Of a DNA stretch of 38,908 nt, positions 24,951 through 34,367 are shown in pieces (position 1 is the stretch's first letter; every line of letters starts with the position of its first letter). Origin of the DNA: Pararhodospirillum photometricum DSM 122 (GTDB lineage Bacteria > Pseudomonadota > Alphaproteobacteria > Rhodospirillales > Rhodospirillaceae); the NCBI RefSeq assembly GCF_000284415.1, contig NC_017059.1:2921528-2960435 (forward strand). The letters are read 5' to 3'. The notes below the pieces were generated by a model. It was not told where the DNA came from and did not search any database. It was given only the letters and a program-made list of their open reading frames with translations. Both the position numbers and the translations under genes were made by a program.

Positions 24951-26430
24951 ATGTTTTTCGGTGTCGGTAAAGCGCGTGAAGCCCAGGCCGTTCTCGCGGC
25001 CCTCGACAAAACGTTCGCGTGTATCGAGTTTTCGGCCGATGGCGTGATTCTCGAGGCCAACCCGGCTTTTTTACGGCTTTTTGGGTACGCTTTGTCCGAA
25101 CTTGTTGGCAAGCCCTACGGAATTTTCCTGCCCTCTGGCGAGCGTGACGGGGCTGAGAGCCGGGCATTGTGGGAGGCGCTGCGGCGCGGTGACCCCCAGC
25201 ACGCCCAGGTGCGTCGTCTTGGCAAGGATGGGCGAGAACATTGGGTCGAAGCCTCCTATAGCCCCGTTGTCTCGGATCGTGGCGAAATCCTCAAAATCAT
25301 CGAGTATGCCAACGACATCACAGCGTCACGTCAGACCTTCAGCGAACTACGCGGCAAGGTCATGGCCATTGAAAAATCCCAAGCCGTGATCGAATTCGAC
25401 CTGCACGGGACGATTCTCACTGCGAACGACATCTTCCTCAAGGCGATGGGGTATACCCTCGACGAGATCAAGGGACGTTCCCACTCCTTGTTTGTCGAGC
25501 CTGCCTTCCGGGACAGCCGCGAATATCAGCAGTTCTGGGACGCCCTGCGCCGCGGCGAGTTCAAGGCCGGCCGCTATCGGCGGCTGGGCAAAGGGGGGCG
25601 TGAGGTCTGGATCGAAGGGGCCTATAATCCGGTGTTCGATCTGGCGGGCCACCCCATCAAGGTGGTCAAGTTTGCGGCCGACGTCACCGCTCAGGTTCGA
25701 TTGCTGGCCGATCTCAAGACCTTGATCGACGTCAATTTGACCGATATCGACCACGCAGTGCATCAGTCCACCAATGAGGCCGAGGCCGCCAGCCGGGCCG
25801 CGGGTGAGGCCACCACCACCATGCAGACCGTGGCCGCTAGCTCGGAGGAACTCGCCGCCTCCATCGCCGAAATCTCGCGCAACATGAGCCAGTCGCTGGC
25901 TGCGACCAATGCGGCCTTTGATCAGGTCGGGCAGGCCGGCCAATCGACCGAGGCTTTGTCCCAGGCCGCGGTCGCCATGGGCGGCATCGTCGGGTTGATC
26001 CAGAATATCGCCGGGCAGATCAATCTTCTGGCCCTGAACGCCACCATCGAATCCGCCCGGGCCGGCGAGGCGGGCAAGGGTTTTGCCGTGGTCGCCCAGG
26101 AGGTCAAGAATCTCGCCAATCAGGCCGCCCGCGCCACCGAGCAGATTACCCGGGAAATCGAAAGCGTTCAGGGGATTGCCGGGGATGTGGTCGGCGCCCT
26201 GGAGGGCGTTGGTAAGTCTATCGGCGTGGTTCAGGACCTTGTGTCCAGTACTGCCTCGGCGGTCGAGGAGCAAAGCGTCGTCACCCGCGATACGTCGGCC
26301 AACATGCGAACGGGCCGCCGATGCGGTTGGGGGGATTACACAGAACATGGGGCGTATCGTCAATGCGGTCCGCCAAGCCGAGGATGCCCTGGGTCAAACC
26401 CAAAAAGCCGCCCGAGGGCTGGCACAATAG
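24951..26430 (+). CDS. PAS-PAS methyl-accepting chemotaxis protein, frameshifted near the 3' end
   Basis: A soluble chemoreceptor of about 492 residues if one extra base is ignored. ATG 24951 follows GAAGGAAGAG. Two PAS domains, at about 15-110 and 125-235, are paralogous ([20 protein letters not shown] and [20 protein letters not shown]) and resemble Aer/BdlA-type sensors. The signalling domain has the conserved hairpin tip [20 protein letters not shown] and [17 protein letters not shown]. No membrane helix is seen. After SANM the frame breaks: removing one G from GGG at 26312-26314 restores [20 protein letters not shown] and a stop at 26430. As read, translation would continue with unrelated residues to 26690. 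It is either a sequencing error or a real recent mutation. Confidence 0.82.
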
Positions 26431-26553
26431 GGGCCGTCAGGGGAGCGCTGCGGCGAGGGCTGTCAAATCCACGACGCCACGGCCCCAAACCCCGCCAGCG
26501 GCGGCAGAGGGGCCCTCATAAGGACCGTCCAGGGCTCCCGTGGGGCTCTAGTA

Positions 26554-27075
26554 TTATTTATTTCGAGCCAACCACTCGCTGGGCCGTAGGAAAGTGCCTT
26601 GCCACAGGCCGGCTTTTTGGGTCTTGGCCTGATCTTGGGCATCGTAGTAGCGGCCCTCGGTCCCGGCGGCCAGAGCCCACCCCTGGTTGACCAGGGATTG
26701 ATTGATCTCCAGGCGCTCCACGAGACACAGGGCGACCTTGTTGCCTTGGGCGTCTTCGCCGCGCACACGGCATGTCACGGTTCTGTTCTTGACCATTTCC
26801 AGCAAGAAGTACGCGGCCCAGCGGCCACAGGGCCAGTCCTGGCCGGTGGGGGTGGTGCAACTCTGGGCCAGGGGAGGGGCCTCAAGGTTCGAGAGAGTCA
26901 CGGGCGTGCCCCCCTGGCAGGTGCCGTAAGACCGCTTGCCGTTGATCGAGAGGTGCCCGGCATCGCTGACGCATGCAGGGCCCTTTATTTCCTCAGCGGC
27001 CGTTGCAACCCCGGCGATGGCCCACGCCATCAGCCCGCCCAACAAGGCCCGTCGGACAAAAAGGCCATACATCAT
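26554..27075 (-). CDS. Secreted staphylococcal-nuclease-fold protein, probably not a nuclease
   Basis: A 173-residue protein starting at ATG 27075 (GGGAG 8 bases upstream), with a signal peptide of about 25 residues ending [11 protein letters not shown]. The mature part follows the thermonuclease pattern: [10 protein letters not shown] at the place of the usual RLx[55 protein letters not shown] and [18 protein letters not shown]. The catalytic arginine and glutamate around DAPE and the GR in the second loop are not evident. It is probably periplasmic or secreted, and may bind rather than cut. It converges on the chemoreceptor. Confidence 0.75.
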   Translation of the reverse strand: MMYGLFVRRALLGGLMAWAIAGVATAAEEIKGPACVSDAGHLSINGKRSYGTCQGGTPVTLSNLEAPPLAQSCTTPTGQDWPCGRWAAYFLLEMVKNRTVTCRVRGEDAQGNKVALCLVERLEINQSLVNQGWALAAGTEGRYYDAQDQAKTQKAGLWQGTFLRPSEWLARNK

Positions 27076-27181
27076 GTGAGGGTCTCCCATTTCGTTACCG
27101 CCTCTATACTTGTATCATGGGGCGGTGTCCCAGTCCCGGGGCACGAAGACATAGGCCGAGTCATAGTTTAGGAAAAACCGC

Positions 27182-27892
27182 ATGAGCGACGAAAGAACAG
27201 GGGCCGATGGCCCTGGGGATGGACGGCAGCGGGTTCACATGACCCTGACCGGTCGCCTGCGTGCCTATTTTATCGCCGGTATTTTGGTGACCACCCCCAT
27301 TTCGATCACGTTGTTCGTGGCCTGGACTCTCATGCAGGCCATCGACCGCTGGATTATCGGCATGTTGCCCACCACCTACCAGTTCTCGCTGCCGCTGCCG
27401 GGGATTGGGCTGGTGGTTCTAGTGGCGGCACTGACGTTTGTCGGCGCCTTTACTGCCGGATACATGGGCCGTCTCCTGGTGCGCACGGGAGAGGGAATTG
27501 TTGGTCAGGTACCCGTGATTCGCTCCATCTACGGGGCCCTCAAGCAGATTGTCGAAACTGTTCTGGCGCAGCAGTCGGCGGCTTTCCGTCAGGTGGTCCT
27601 GGTTGAGTACCCGCGCCCTGGCCTGTGGGCGCTGGCTTTTATCACCGGCGTGACCGAGGGAGAGGTGCAAAACTTGACCGAGGATGAAGTCATTAACGTC
27701 TTTCTGCCGACCACGCCTAATCCCACGTCTGGATTTTTGTTATTTGTGCCTCGCCGGGATTTGGTGGTGCTCGACATGCCGGTCGAGGATGGGATCAAAA
27801 TGGTGATTTCTGGTGGGATCTTTACCCCGCCGGACCGTCGGCCTCCTGAGGAACGGGAAAAACCGTTTTTTACCTCGCGTAGCGACGCCTGA
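27182..27892 (+). CDS. DUF502 family membrane protein
   Basis: A 236-residue inner-membrane protein with a hydrophilic N-terminal tail, two membrane helices (about 27-52 and 70-92) and a soluble C-terminal domain. Typical DUF502 features are RLRAYFIAGILVTTPISITL, PGIGLVVLVAALTFVGAFTAGYMGR, VPVIRSIYGALKQIVETVL and VFLPTTPNPTSGFLLFVPRRD. Function is not established for the family. The ATG at 27182 has AGGA upstream. The C-terminal 20 residues are Pro/Arg-rich. It converges with recG. Confidence 0.88.
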   Translation: MSDERTGADGPGDGRQRVHMTLTGRLRAYFIAGILVTTPISITLFVAWTLMQAIDRWIIGMLPTTYQFSLPLPGIGLVVLVAALTFVGAFTAGYMGRLLVRTGEGIVGQVPVIRSIYGALKQIVETVLAQQSAAFRQVVLVEYPRPGLWALAFITGVTEGEVQNLTEDEVINVFLPTTPNPTSGFLLFVPRRDLVVLDMPVEDGIKMVISGGIFTPPDRRPPEEREKPFFTSRSDA

Positions 27893-27903
27893 GGTTTTGG
27901 GAG

Positions 27904-27950
27904 GAAGGCAAGGCTGGGGAGGCGTGGCCTCCCCAGACCCCTCCTTTCCT
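27904..27950. repeat. Dispersed palindromic element, copy D
   Basis: CTGGGGAGGC (27914-27923), a 3-base loop and GCCTCCCCAG (27927-27936), followed by ACCCCTCC on the plus strand. It lies between the convergent DUF502 and recG genes and has no long T-run on either strand, so it may act as a weak two-way terminator. Confidence 0.75.
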
Positions 27951-30032
27951 TTATCCTGAGCGCAGGGTTTTTACGGCGGCGTCGCGCTCGAAGAGGTAGA
28001 GCAAGGTGCGCAGGGCGTTGCCGCGGGGGCCCTGCAAGCCCGGGTCCATCGCCACAAGGCGTTGGGCATCGGCCCGGGCCGTAGCCAACAGGTCGCCGAC
28101 CAGCAGGGGGTCGGAGAGGCGAAAGCCGGGCAGGCCACTTTGGCGGGTGCCCAGAACCTCGCCGCCGCCGCGGAGCCGAAGGTCTTCCTCTGCAATCAAA
28201 AAGCCATCGTCAGTCGCGCGCAGGATCTCAAGACGCTGGCGGGCGACCTCGCCCAAAGGACTGGCATAGGCCAAAAGGCAGGTCGCCCGCCCGCCACCGC
28301 GCCCGATGCGGCCGCGCAACTGATGCAATTGGGCGAGGCCAAAGCGTTCGGCGTGCTCGACGATCATCACGGTGGCTGCCGGCACATTCACCCCCACCTC
28401 GATCACGGTGGTGGCGACCAAAACGTCCAGACCGTCGCCGGCAAAGGCCTCCATGACCGTATCGCGTTCGGGGCCCTTGAGCTTGCCATGGATCAAGCCG
28501 ACCCGTCCTCCCAGAGCCTCGTTCAAGACGGCATGGCGGGCCTCGACGGCGGCCAGATCGCTGGTCTCGGACTCGGCGACCAGCGGACAGACCCAATACA
28601 CCTTGGTCCCCCCAGCCACCGCCCGTCCCACGGCGGCCACCAACTCGCCCAGCCGCTCCAGCGACACCAGCCGGGTGTCGGGCGGTTGGCGCCCGGGCGG
28701 TTTTTCGTCCAAGCGCGAGACATCCATGTCGCCATACTGAGTCAAAGTCAGGGTGCGAGGGATCGGGGTGGCGGTCATCACCAGCACATCCACGGCCCGC
28801 CCCTTGGCGGCCAGGGCCAAGCGTTGCTGCACGCCGAAGCGGTGTTGTTCGTCGATCACCGCAACGGCCAGATCGTGAAACACCACGTCGTCTTGGAACA
28901 ACGCGTGGGTGCCCAGCACGATCTGGGCGCTTCCCTCGGCAATCCGGGCCAGCAGGGCCTCGCGTGCCCGCCCCTTGTCACGGCCGGTGAGCAGCACCAC
29001 CGACACGCCCGCCGCCGCGCACGGGCCGCGCAGGGTTTCCAGGTGCTGGCGGGCCAGCAGCTCGGTCGGGACCATGAGGGCCGCTTGCGCCCCGTTTTCG
29101 ACCGCCGCCAGCATGGCGAGCAGGGCCACCACGGTTTTGCCACTGCCGACATCGCCTTGCAGCAGCCGCAGCATGCGCGACGGATTGGTCAGGTCGGCGT
29201 CGATTTCGGCCAGCGACCGGGTTTGGGCACCAGTCAAGGCGAAGCCCACCGCCGCCAGGGTTGGGGCGCGCAACCGGCCGGTGGGGGCCAGGACCCGTCC
29301 AGGGCGTTCGCGCGCGGCGTTGCGCACCAGCATCAGGGCCAGTTGCCCGGCCAGCAGTTCGTCGAAGGCCAGCCGCCGGCGGGCACTGGTGGTTGGGTCC
29401 AGGTCCTGGAGGGTCTCCGGGGCATGGACCGCGCGCACCGCTGCCCGCCAGTCGGGCCATCCCTCGCGGGCCTTGAGGGGAGCATCCAGCCACTCGGGCA
29501 AATCGGGAGCCGTGTCAAGAGTCTGGGTAATCAACCGGCCCAGGGCCTTGTTGGTGACGCCGGCGCTTAAGGGGTAGACCGGCTCCACCCGACATAAGGT
29601 GTCGGCCTGATCAAGAGGCACCACGGTGGGGTGCACGATCTGCGGAACCCCATCAAAAAACTCGACCTTGCCGCTCACCAGCCGCTCGGCGCCCACCGGC
29701 AGCAAGCCGCGCATGTCGCCCCGGCCCCGGAACCAGACCAAGGTGACAAAGCCCGTCTCGTCGCGGCACAAGACCCGGTAGGGGGAGGGGGCGTTGGGGG
29801 CCGGGGCCTGATGCACCTCCACGACCACCTGCAAGGTCACCAGGGCGCCCGGCGGGGCCTCGGCCACCTTGGGGCGGAAGCGGCGATCGACCACGCCACT
29901 TGGCAGATGCCACAACAAGTCCACCGCCTTCTCGCCCCCCACCAGCTTAGCCATGAGGGGGGCCGTGGTCTTGCCCGCTCCCTTTAGGGAGGCTAGGGGA
30001 CGAAACAGGGAATTAAGACACTCGGGGCGCAT
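27951..30032 (-). CDS. recG: ATP-dependent DNA helicase RecG
   Basis: A 693-residue branch-migrating helicase that remodels stalled replication forks and recombination junctions. The ATG at 30032 begins MRPECLNSLFRPLASLKGAG; residues before it in the longer frame are unlikely. The N-terminal wedge/OB domain spans about 1-160. The helicase part has GDVGSGKTVVA (near residue 290), VIDEQHRFGVQQR, MTATPIPRTLT, ATTVIEVGVNVPAATVMIVEHAERFGLAQLHQLRGRIGRG in consecutive pieces, and a C-terminal RecG tail. Length is normal. It is divergent from sdhE-mfd, a common alphaproteobacterial arrangement. Confidence 0.97.
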   Translation of the reverse strand: MRPECLNSLFRPLASLKGAGKTTAPLMAKLVGGEKAVDLLWHLPSGVVDRRFRPKVAEAPPGALVTLQVVVEVHQAPAPNAPSPYRVLCRDETGFVTLVWFRGRGDMRGLLPVGAERLVSGKVEFFDGVPQIVHPTVVPLDQADTLCRVEPVYPLSAGVTNKALGRLITQTLDTAPDLPEWLDAPLKAREGWPDWRAAVRAVHAPETLQDLDPTTSARRRLAFDELLAGQLALMLVRNAARERPGRVLAPTGRLRAPTLAAVGFALTGAQTRSLAEIDADLTNPSRMLRLLQGDVGSGKTVVALLAMLAAVENGAQAALMVPTELLARQHLETLRGPCAAAGVSVVLLTGRDKGRAREALLARIAEGSAQIVLGTHALFQDDVVFHDLAVAVIDEQHRFGVQQRLALAAKGRAVDVLVMTATPIPRTLTLTQYGDMDVSRLDEKPPGRQPPDTRLVSLERLGELVAAVGRAVAGGTKVYWVCPLVAESETSDLAAVEARHAVLNEALGGRVGLIHGKLKGPERDTVMEAFAGDGLDVLVATTVIEVGVNVPAATVMIVEHAERFGLAQLHQLRGRIGRGGGRATCLLAYASPLGEVARQRLEILRATDDGFLIAEEDLRLRGGGEVLGTRQSGLPGFRLSDPLLVGDLLATARADAQRLVAMDPGLQGPRGNALRTLLYLFERDAAVKTLRSG

Positions 30033-30080
30033 CAATAGCTTCCGGGAAGACTCTGGGCCATCAGGTGAACAAGGCAAGAT

Positions 30081-30155
30081 AAGGCAGGCTGGGGAGGCGC
30101 CCTAGGATCGGAGGGGGCTAGGGAGGCCCCGCCTCCCCAGCCTGCCTCTTTTTGT
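30081..30155. repeat. Dispersed palindromic element, copy E (head-to-head composite)
   Basis: AGGCAGGCTGGGGAGGCG (30082-30099) pairs perfectly with its complement at 30130-30147 over 18 bases, and CCCTAG/CTAGGG (30100-30105, 30118-30123) forms an inner stem. The right part is a complete element in minus orientation with its CCCCTCC flank at 30110-30116; the left part is a truncated plus-oriented copy. It sits between the starts of recG and sdhE, where neither gene needs a terminator. Confidence 0.8.
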
Positions 30156-30278
30156 CTTTCCTGACCAGAAGCCCCAATCACCCGATGGCCCTCGGGAACA
30201 CGAAGCTGACAGGGGCCCCCCGCTCGTCTATATAACAAGGCCACGGCCGCGTCTTTCCTTCGTTGAAGAGTCCCTCGC

Positions 30279-30548
30279 ATGACCGATCCTGCCTCGCTGT
30301 CGCTGCGCCGCAAACGCCTCATTTATCGCGCCCAATATCGGGGCTCCAAGGAGGCGGACCTGTTCATCGGCGCTTTCGCCCGCGCGCGGGTGCCCGCCTT
30401 GACCGAGGACCAACTCGACCGCCTTGAAGCCCTGCTCGAAGAAGACGACCTCGACATCATGGACTGGATCATGGAACGCTCGCCCACGCCCGAGCGCTAC
30501 CACAGCGATGTCATGGACCTTCTCAAGGCCTTCCGCCTCCATCCTTGA
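30279..30548 (+). CDS. sdhE: Succinate dehydrogenase flavinylation factor SdhE (CptB)
   Basis: An 89-residue cytoplasmic assembly factor that promotes covalent FAD attachment to the flavoprotein subunit of succinate dehydrogenase. It carries the signature RGxxE: LIYRAQYRGSKEADLFIGAFA near residues 14-34, and later LEALLEEDDLDIMDWIM. Length is typical. The ATG at 30279 follows TCCCTCGC, so the ribosome site is weak. The stop codon is followed directly by mfd (8-base gap to ATG, or a 4-base overlap if TTG 30545 is used), so the two form an operon. Confidence 0.92.
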   Translation: MTDPASLSLRRKRLIYRAQYRGSKEADLFIGAFARARVPALTEDQLDRLEALLEEDDLDIMDWIMERSPTPERYHSDVMDLLKAFRLHP

Positions 30549-30556
30549 CGGCACGC

Positions 30557-33500
30557 ATGGGATCGACCCTGGTGAAGACTTTGCTTCAAACCCTGCCCGC
30601 CGCGCGCGCCACCTTGGCTGGCGTGCCCGAGGGCCTGGACGCCCTGATCCTAGGTCGTCTCGTGGCCAGTGGCGCCCCCGCCGTGCTGCATGTCGCCCGC
30701 GACGACGTTCGTCTGGCCCGGGTCGCGGCGGCCGTGGCCTTCTTTTATCCCGAGATCGAGGTGCTGGAGTTCCCCGCCTGGGACTGCGTGCCCTATGACC
30801 GGGTTTCGCCCAACAGCGATATTGTCGCCACCCGCCTGACCACCTTGTGCCGACTGGCCGATGCTCCGGTTCCTCCGGCGGCGGGCCGGTTGGTGTTGAC
30901 CACCGCCTCGGCCATCTTGCAACGCGTACCGCCGCGCGAGACCCTGGCCGCGGCGACCTTTGTCCTCAAGGTCGGGGCTCGCGTTGCGACCGAGGCCTTG
31001 CTCGACTATCTCGGGCGCCACGGCTATGGCCGGGCCGAGCAGGTCATGGAACCCGGCGAGTATGCCGTGCGCGGGGGGCTGATCGACCTGTTTGCCCCGG
31101 GCACCGCCGAGCCGGTGCGTGTGGATCTGTTTGGCGACGACGTCGAGTCCCTGCGCCGCTTCGACCCCGTAACCCAGCGCACCATCGGTCCGCTCGACGC
31201 CTTGGTGTTGCGGCCGATGAGCGAGGTGGTGCTCGACAAGGCCTCGATCAGCCGCTTTCGCTCGGGCTACCGCGAACTGTTCGGCACGCCGGCCTCGAAC
31301 GACAGCCTCTATGATTCCGTGTCTGCCGGTCGGCCCCACCTGGGCATGGAACACTGGCTGCCCCTGTTCCACGAGGGCATGGACAGCCTGTTTGCCTACG
31401 TGCCCGAGGGCCCGGTGACTCTTGATCCCGGTCTGGACGCGGCCCTTCAGGGCCGTCTCGATCAGGTGATGGAGTATTTCGAGGCGCGCACCCTGGTCGC
31501 CCAGTCCACAGAAAACACCAAAGGATTGGGCAGCGATGGCGCGATGATCTATCACCCCTTGCCCCCGCCCCGCCTGTTCCTCGACCTCGACGAGTTCAAC
31601 CGGCATCTCCAGCCTCGCCCGGGTGGTGTGTTCAGCCCGTTTGTCGCTGTCGATGTCGAAGCGGGCGGGCCGGTTCTCGACTTCAAGGGGCGGGCCGGCC
31701 ACGATTTTGGCGATGTGCGGGCCCGGCCCGGGGCCAATGTCTACGATGCCGTGCGCGCCCACGCCGAAAGCCTGCGCGGCCAGGGCCACCGGGTGGTGAT
31801 CACGGCTGCCTCGTTGAGCGCCCGCGACCGTCTGGCCGGGGTGCTGCGCGAGCACGGTCTGGCCCCCGTCGCCCCGGCCGAGACCTGGGCCGAGGCGTTG
31901 GACAAGGCCCGCAAAACCCAGGCCGTCACCGTGGTGACCCTGCCGCTTGAACGCGGCTTTGAAAGCCCTGACCTCGCGGTCATTACGGAAGCCGATATTC
32001 TGGGGGATCGCCTGACGCGACCCGTGCGGAAAAAGCGCCTGGGCGATCGCTTTATCCCCGACATTTCGGCCCTGACCGAGGGCGACCTCGTGGTCCATGC
32101 CGAGCACGGCATTGGTCAATACGAAGGCCTGGAGACCCTGACCGCCGGCGGCGCTCCCCACGACTGTTTGCGCGTGCTCTACGTCGATAACAACCGGCTC
32201 TATGTTCCCGTTGAAAATATTGATGTTTTAACCCGCTATGGCTCAGAGGTCGCCGGCGTGGCCCTCGACAAGCTGGGGGGGGTGGCGTGGCAGGCGCGCA
32301 AGGCCAAGCTCAAGCAGCGCATCCGCGACATGGCCGAGCAACTGATCAAGGTTGCCGCCGTCCGCCAGCTCAAGGTCGGCGAGGTGGTGGTCGCCCCGGA
32401 AGGGCTCTACGACGAGTTCGCCGCCCGCTTTCCCTACAGCGAAACCGACGACCAGTTGCGCGCCATCGCCGAGACCCTGGACGACCTTGCCTCGGGCCGT
32501 CCCATGGACCGCTTGGTCTGTGGTGATGTCGGCTTTGGCAAAACCGAAGTGGCCCTGCGCGCCGCCTTCGCCGGGGTGATGAGCGGGCGGCAGGTCGCCG
32601 TGGTCGTGCCCACCACCTTGCTGGCCCGCCAGCATTACCTGACCTTCCGCGATCGCTTTCAAGGCTTGCCGGTGCGGGTCAGCCAGTTGTCGCGCTTGGT
32701 CACGCCGCGCGATACCAAACTGGTCAAGGAGGAACTGACCCGGGGCACCCTCGACATCGTGGTGGGCACCCATGCCCTGCTGGCCAAGGGGATCGCCTTC
32801 AAAAACCTGGGATTGCTCATCATCGACGAGGAGCAGCATTTCGGGGTGGCGCACAAGGAACGGCTCAAGCAGTTGCGCACCGATGTGCATGTTTTGACCC
32901 TGACCGCCACCCCCATCCCCCGCACCTTGCAACTTGCCCTGACCGGCGTTCGTGAAATGAGCCTGATCGCCACCCCGCCCGTTGATCGGCTGGCGGTGCG
33001 CACCTTTGTCTTGCCCTATGACCCGGTGGTGGTGCGCGAAGCCATTTTACGCGAGCGCTATCGGGGCGGTCAGTGCTTTTACGTGTGTCCGCGCCTCTCC
33101 GACATTGATCAGGTGATGGTCCGGTTGCAGGCCCTGGTGCCCGATCTGCGCGTCGCCGTGGCCCACGGTCAGATGGCGGCCAGCCGGCTGGAGGAGGTGA
33201 TGACGGCCTTCGCCGAGGGGCAATACGACGTTTTGCTGGCCACCAACATCATCGAGAGCGGTCTCGACATGCCGCGGGTGAATACCATCATCATCCACCG
33301 GGCCGACATGTTCGGCTTGGCCCAGCTCTACCAGTTACGAGGCCGTGTCGGGCGCGGGCGCACGCGCGGATACGCCTATCTCACCTTGCCGCCGGGCCGC
33401 ACCCTATCCAAGGCCGCCATGCGCCGCCTGGAGGTCATGGGCACGCTCGACAGCCTGGGGGCCGGCTTTACCCTGGCCAGTCACGATCTCGACATTCGCG

Positions 33501-34084
33501 GCGCCGGCAACCTGTTGGGCGACGAACAGTCGGGCCACATCAAGGAAGTCGGCATCGAGCTATACCAGCAGATGTTGGAAGAAGCGGTGGCGGCGGCCCG
33601 CGACGGGGCCGGCGAGAGCGACGAAAGCGACTGGTCGCCCCAGATCCAGTTGGGCACCCCCATCCTCATCCCCGAGGCCTATGTCCCCGACCTGGGCTTG
33701 CGCCTGGGCTTCTATCGCCGCATTGCCACCGTGGGCAGCGAGGCCGACGTGGACGAGTTGGCTGCCGAGATGACCGACCGCTTCGGCCCCGTGCCCCCGG
33801 AAGTGGAAAACCTGCTGCGGGTGGTGACCATCAAAGTGTGGTGCCGGCAGGCCAATGTCGAAAAGGTCGATGCCGGACCCAAGGGGGCCGTGCTCGCCTT
33901 TCGTGATAACAGCTTCCCCAATCCCGCTGGATTGGTTCGTTTTATTGGCCAGCATGTGGCCACCGTTAAACTCCGGCCCGACCATCGTTTGGTGGTGCGC
34001 CGTGACTGGGAGGGGCCCAAGCACCGCCTGGATGGGTTGACCAGTTTGATGCGGGCTCTGGCCGGGATTGCCCGGGAGGGGTAG
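30557..34084 (+). CDS. mfd: Transcription-repair coupling factor Mfd
   Basis: A protein of about 1175 residues that removes stalled RNA polymerase and recruits UvrA for transcription-coupled repair. The N-terminal UvrB-like part is followed by the RNA-polymerase-interacting domain (GDLVVHAEHGIGQYEGLETL), then the RecG-like helicase with GDVGFGKTEVALRAAFAG (near residue 655), LLIIDEEQHFGVAHKERL, TLTATPIPRTLQLAL, TNIIESGLDMPRVNTIIIHR and the TRG motif region, and a C-terminal domain. I chose ATG 30557; TTG 30545 overlaps sdhE and would add four residues. Length is normal and no key motif is lost. Confidence 0.97.
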   Translation: MGSTLVKTLLQTLPAARATLAGVPEGLDALILGRLVASGAPAVLHVARDDVRLARVAAAVAFFYPEIEVLEFPAWDCVPYDRVSPNSDIVATRLTTLCRLADAPVPPAAGRLVLTTASAILQRVPPRETLAAATFVLKVGARVATEALLDYLGRHGYGRAEQVMEPGEYAVRGGLIDLFAPGTAEPVRVDLFGDDVESLRRFDPVTQRTIGPLDALVLRPMSEVVLDKASISRFRSGYRELFGTPASNDSLYDSVSAGRPHLGMEHWLPLFHEGMDSLFAYVPEGPVTLDPGLDAALQGRLDQVMEYFEARTLVAQSTENTKGLGSDGAMIYHPLPPPRLFLDLDEFNRHLQPRPGGVFSPFVAVDVEAGGPVLDFKGRAGHDFGDVRARPGANVYDAVRAHAESLRGQGHRVVITAASLSARDRLAGVLREHGLAPVAPAETWAEALDKARKTQAVTVVTLPLERGFESPDLAVITEADILGDRLTRPVRKKRLGDRFIPDISALTEGDLVVHAEHGIGQYEGLETLTAGGAPHDCLRVLYVDNNRLYVPVENIDVLTRYGSEVAGVALDKLGGVAWQARKAKLKQRIRDMAEQLIKVAAVRQLKVGEVVVAPEGLYDEFAARFPYSETDDQLRAIAETLDDLASGRPMDRLVCGDVGFGKTEVALRAAFAGVMSGRQVAVVVPTTLLARQHYLTFRDRFQGLPVRVSQLSRLVTPRDTKLVKEELTRGTLDIVVGTHALLAKGIAFKNLGLLIIDEEQHFGVAHKERLKQLRTDVHVLTLTATPIPRTLQLALTGVREMSLIATPPVDRLAVRTFVLPYDPVVVREAILRERYRGGQCFYVCPRLSDIDQVMVRLQALVPDLRVAVAHGQMAASRLEEVMTAFAEGQYDVLLATNIIESGLDMPRVNTIIIHRADMFGLAQLYQLRGRVGRGRTRGYAYLTLPPGRTLSKAAMRRLEVMGTLDSLGAGFTLASHDLDIRGAGNLLGDEQSGHIKEVGIELYQQMLEEAVAAARDGAGESDESDWSPQIQLGTPILIPEAYVPDLGLRLGFYRRIATVGSEADVDELAAEMTDRFGPVPPEVENLLRVVTIKVWCRQANVEKVDAGPKGAVLAFRDNSFPNPAGLVRFIGQHVATVKLRPDHRLVVRRDWEGPKHRLDGLTSLMRALAGIAREG

Positions 34085-34090
34085 AGATAG

Positions 34091-34132
34091 AGGGAAGGCT
34101 GGGGAGGCGGGGCCTCCCCAGACCCCTCCTTT
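34091..34132. repeat. Dispersed palindromic element, copy F
   Basis: CTGGGGAGGC (34099-34108), a 3-base loop and GCCTCCCCAG (34112-34121), then ACCCCTCC. It lies just past mfd in the same orientation as copies B, C and D; no long T-run follows, so it is only terminator-like. Confidence 0.75.
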
Positions 34133-34367
34133 CATAAGCAAGGTGAAGAACTTCAATCCGATAGCCATCGGATCGCTCGTGCCCAGCTCCCGCGGCTCGA
34201 TCCGGTGGTTATTTTGCCAAATTCCTCTTGTGTTGCAAAATATTTTTCCAAACCTCTAAATTTAAGTATAATTCATTTTTATACGTCTATGTGGCTCTAA
34301 AGCTAAGGCCTTATTTTAAAACATATTTTTATTTTGTTTTTGTTTTAATTAAGAAAAGGAGGGCTCT
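34133..34367. other. AT-rich intergenic region
   Basis: Base composition drops sharply here, from the GC-rich mfd end to long A/T runs near 34200-34350. No gene was recognised. The composition continues into the broken acetyltransferase, so this is the left edge of a probably foreign segment. Confidence 0.45.

Noticed and set aside
28062..29570. 502-codon frame on the plus strand
   Set aside because: It is antisense to recG, shows no family motif and is rich in Gln/His/Gly as expected for a shadow.
30650..32161. 503-codon frame on the minus strand
   Set aside because: It is antisense to mfd, without ribosome site or recognisable domain.
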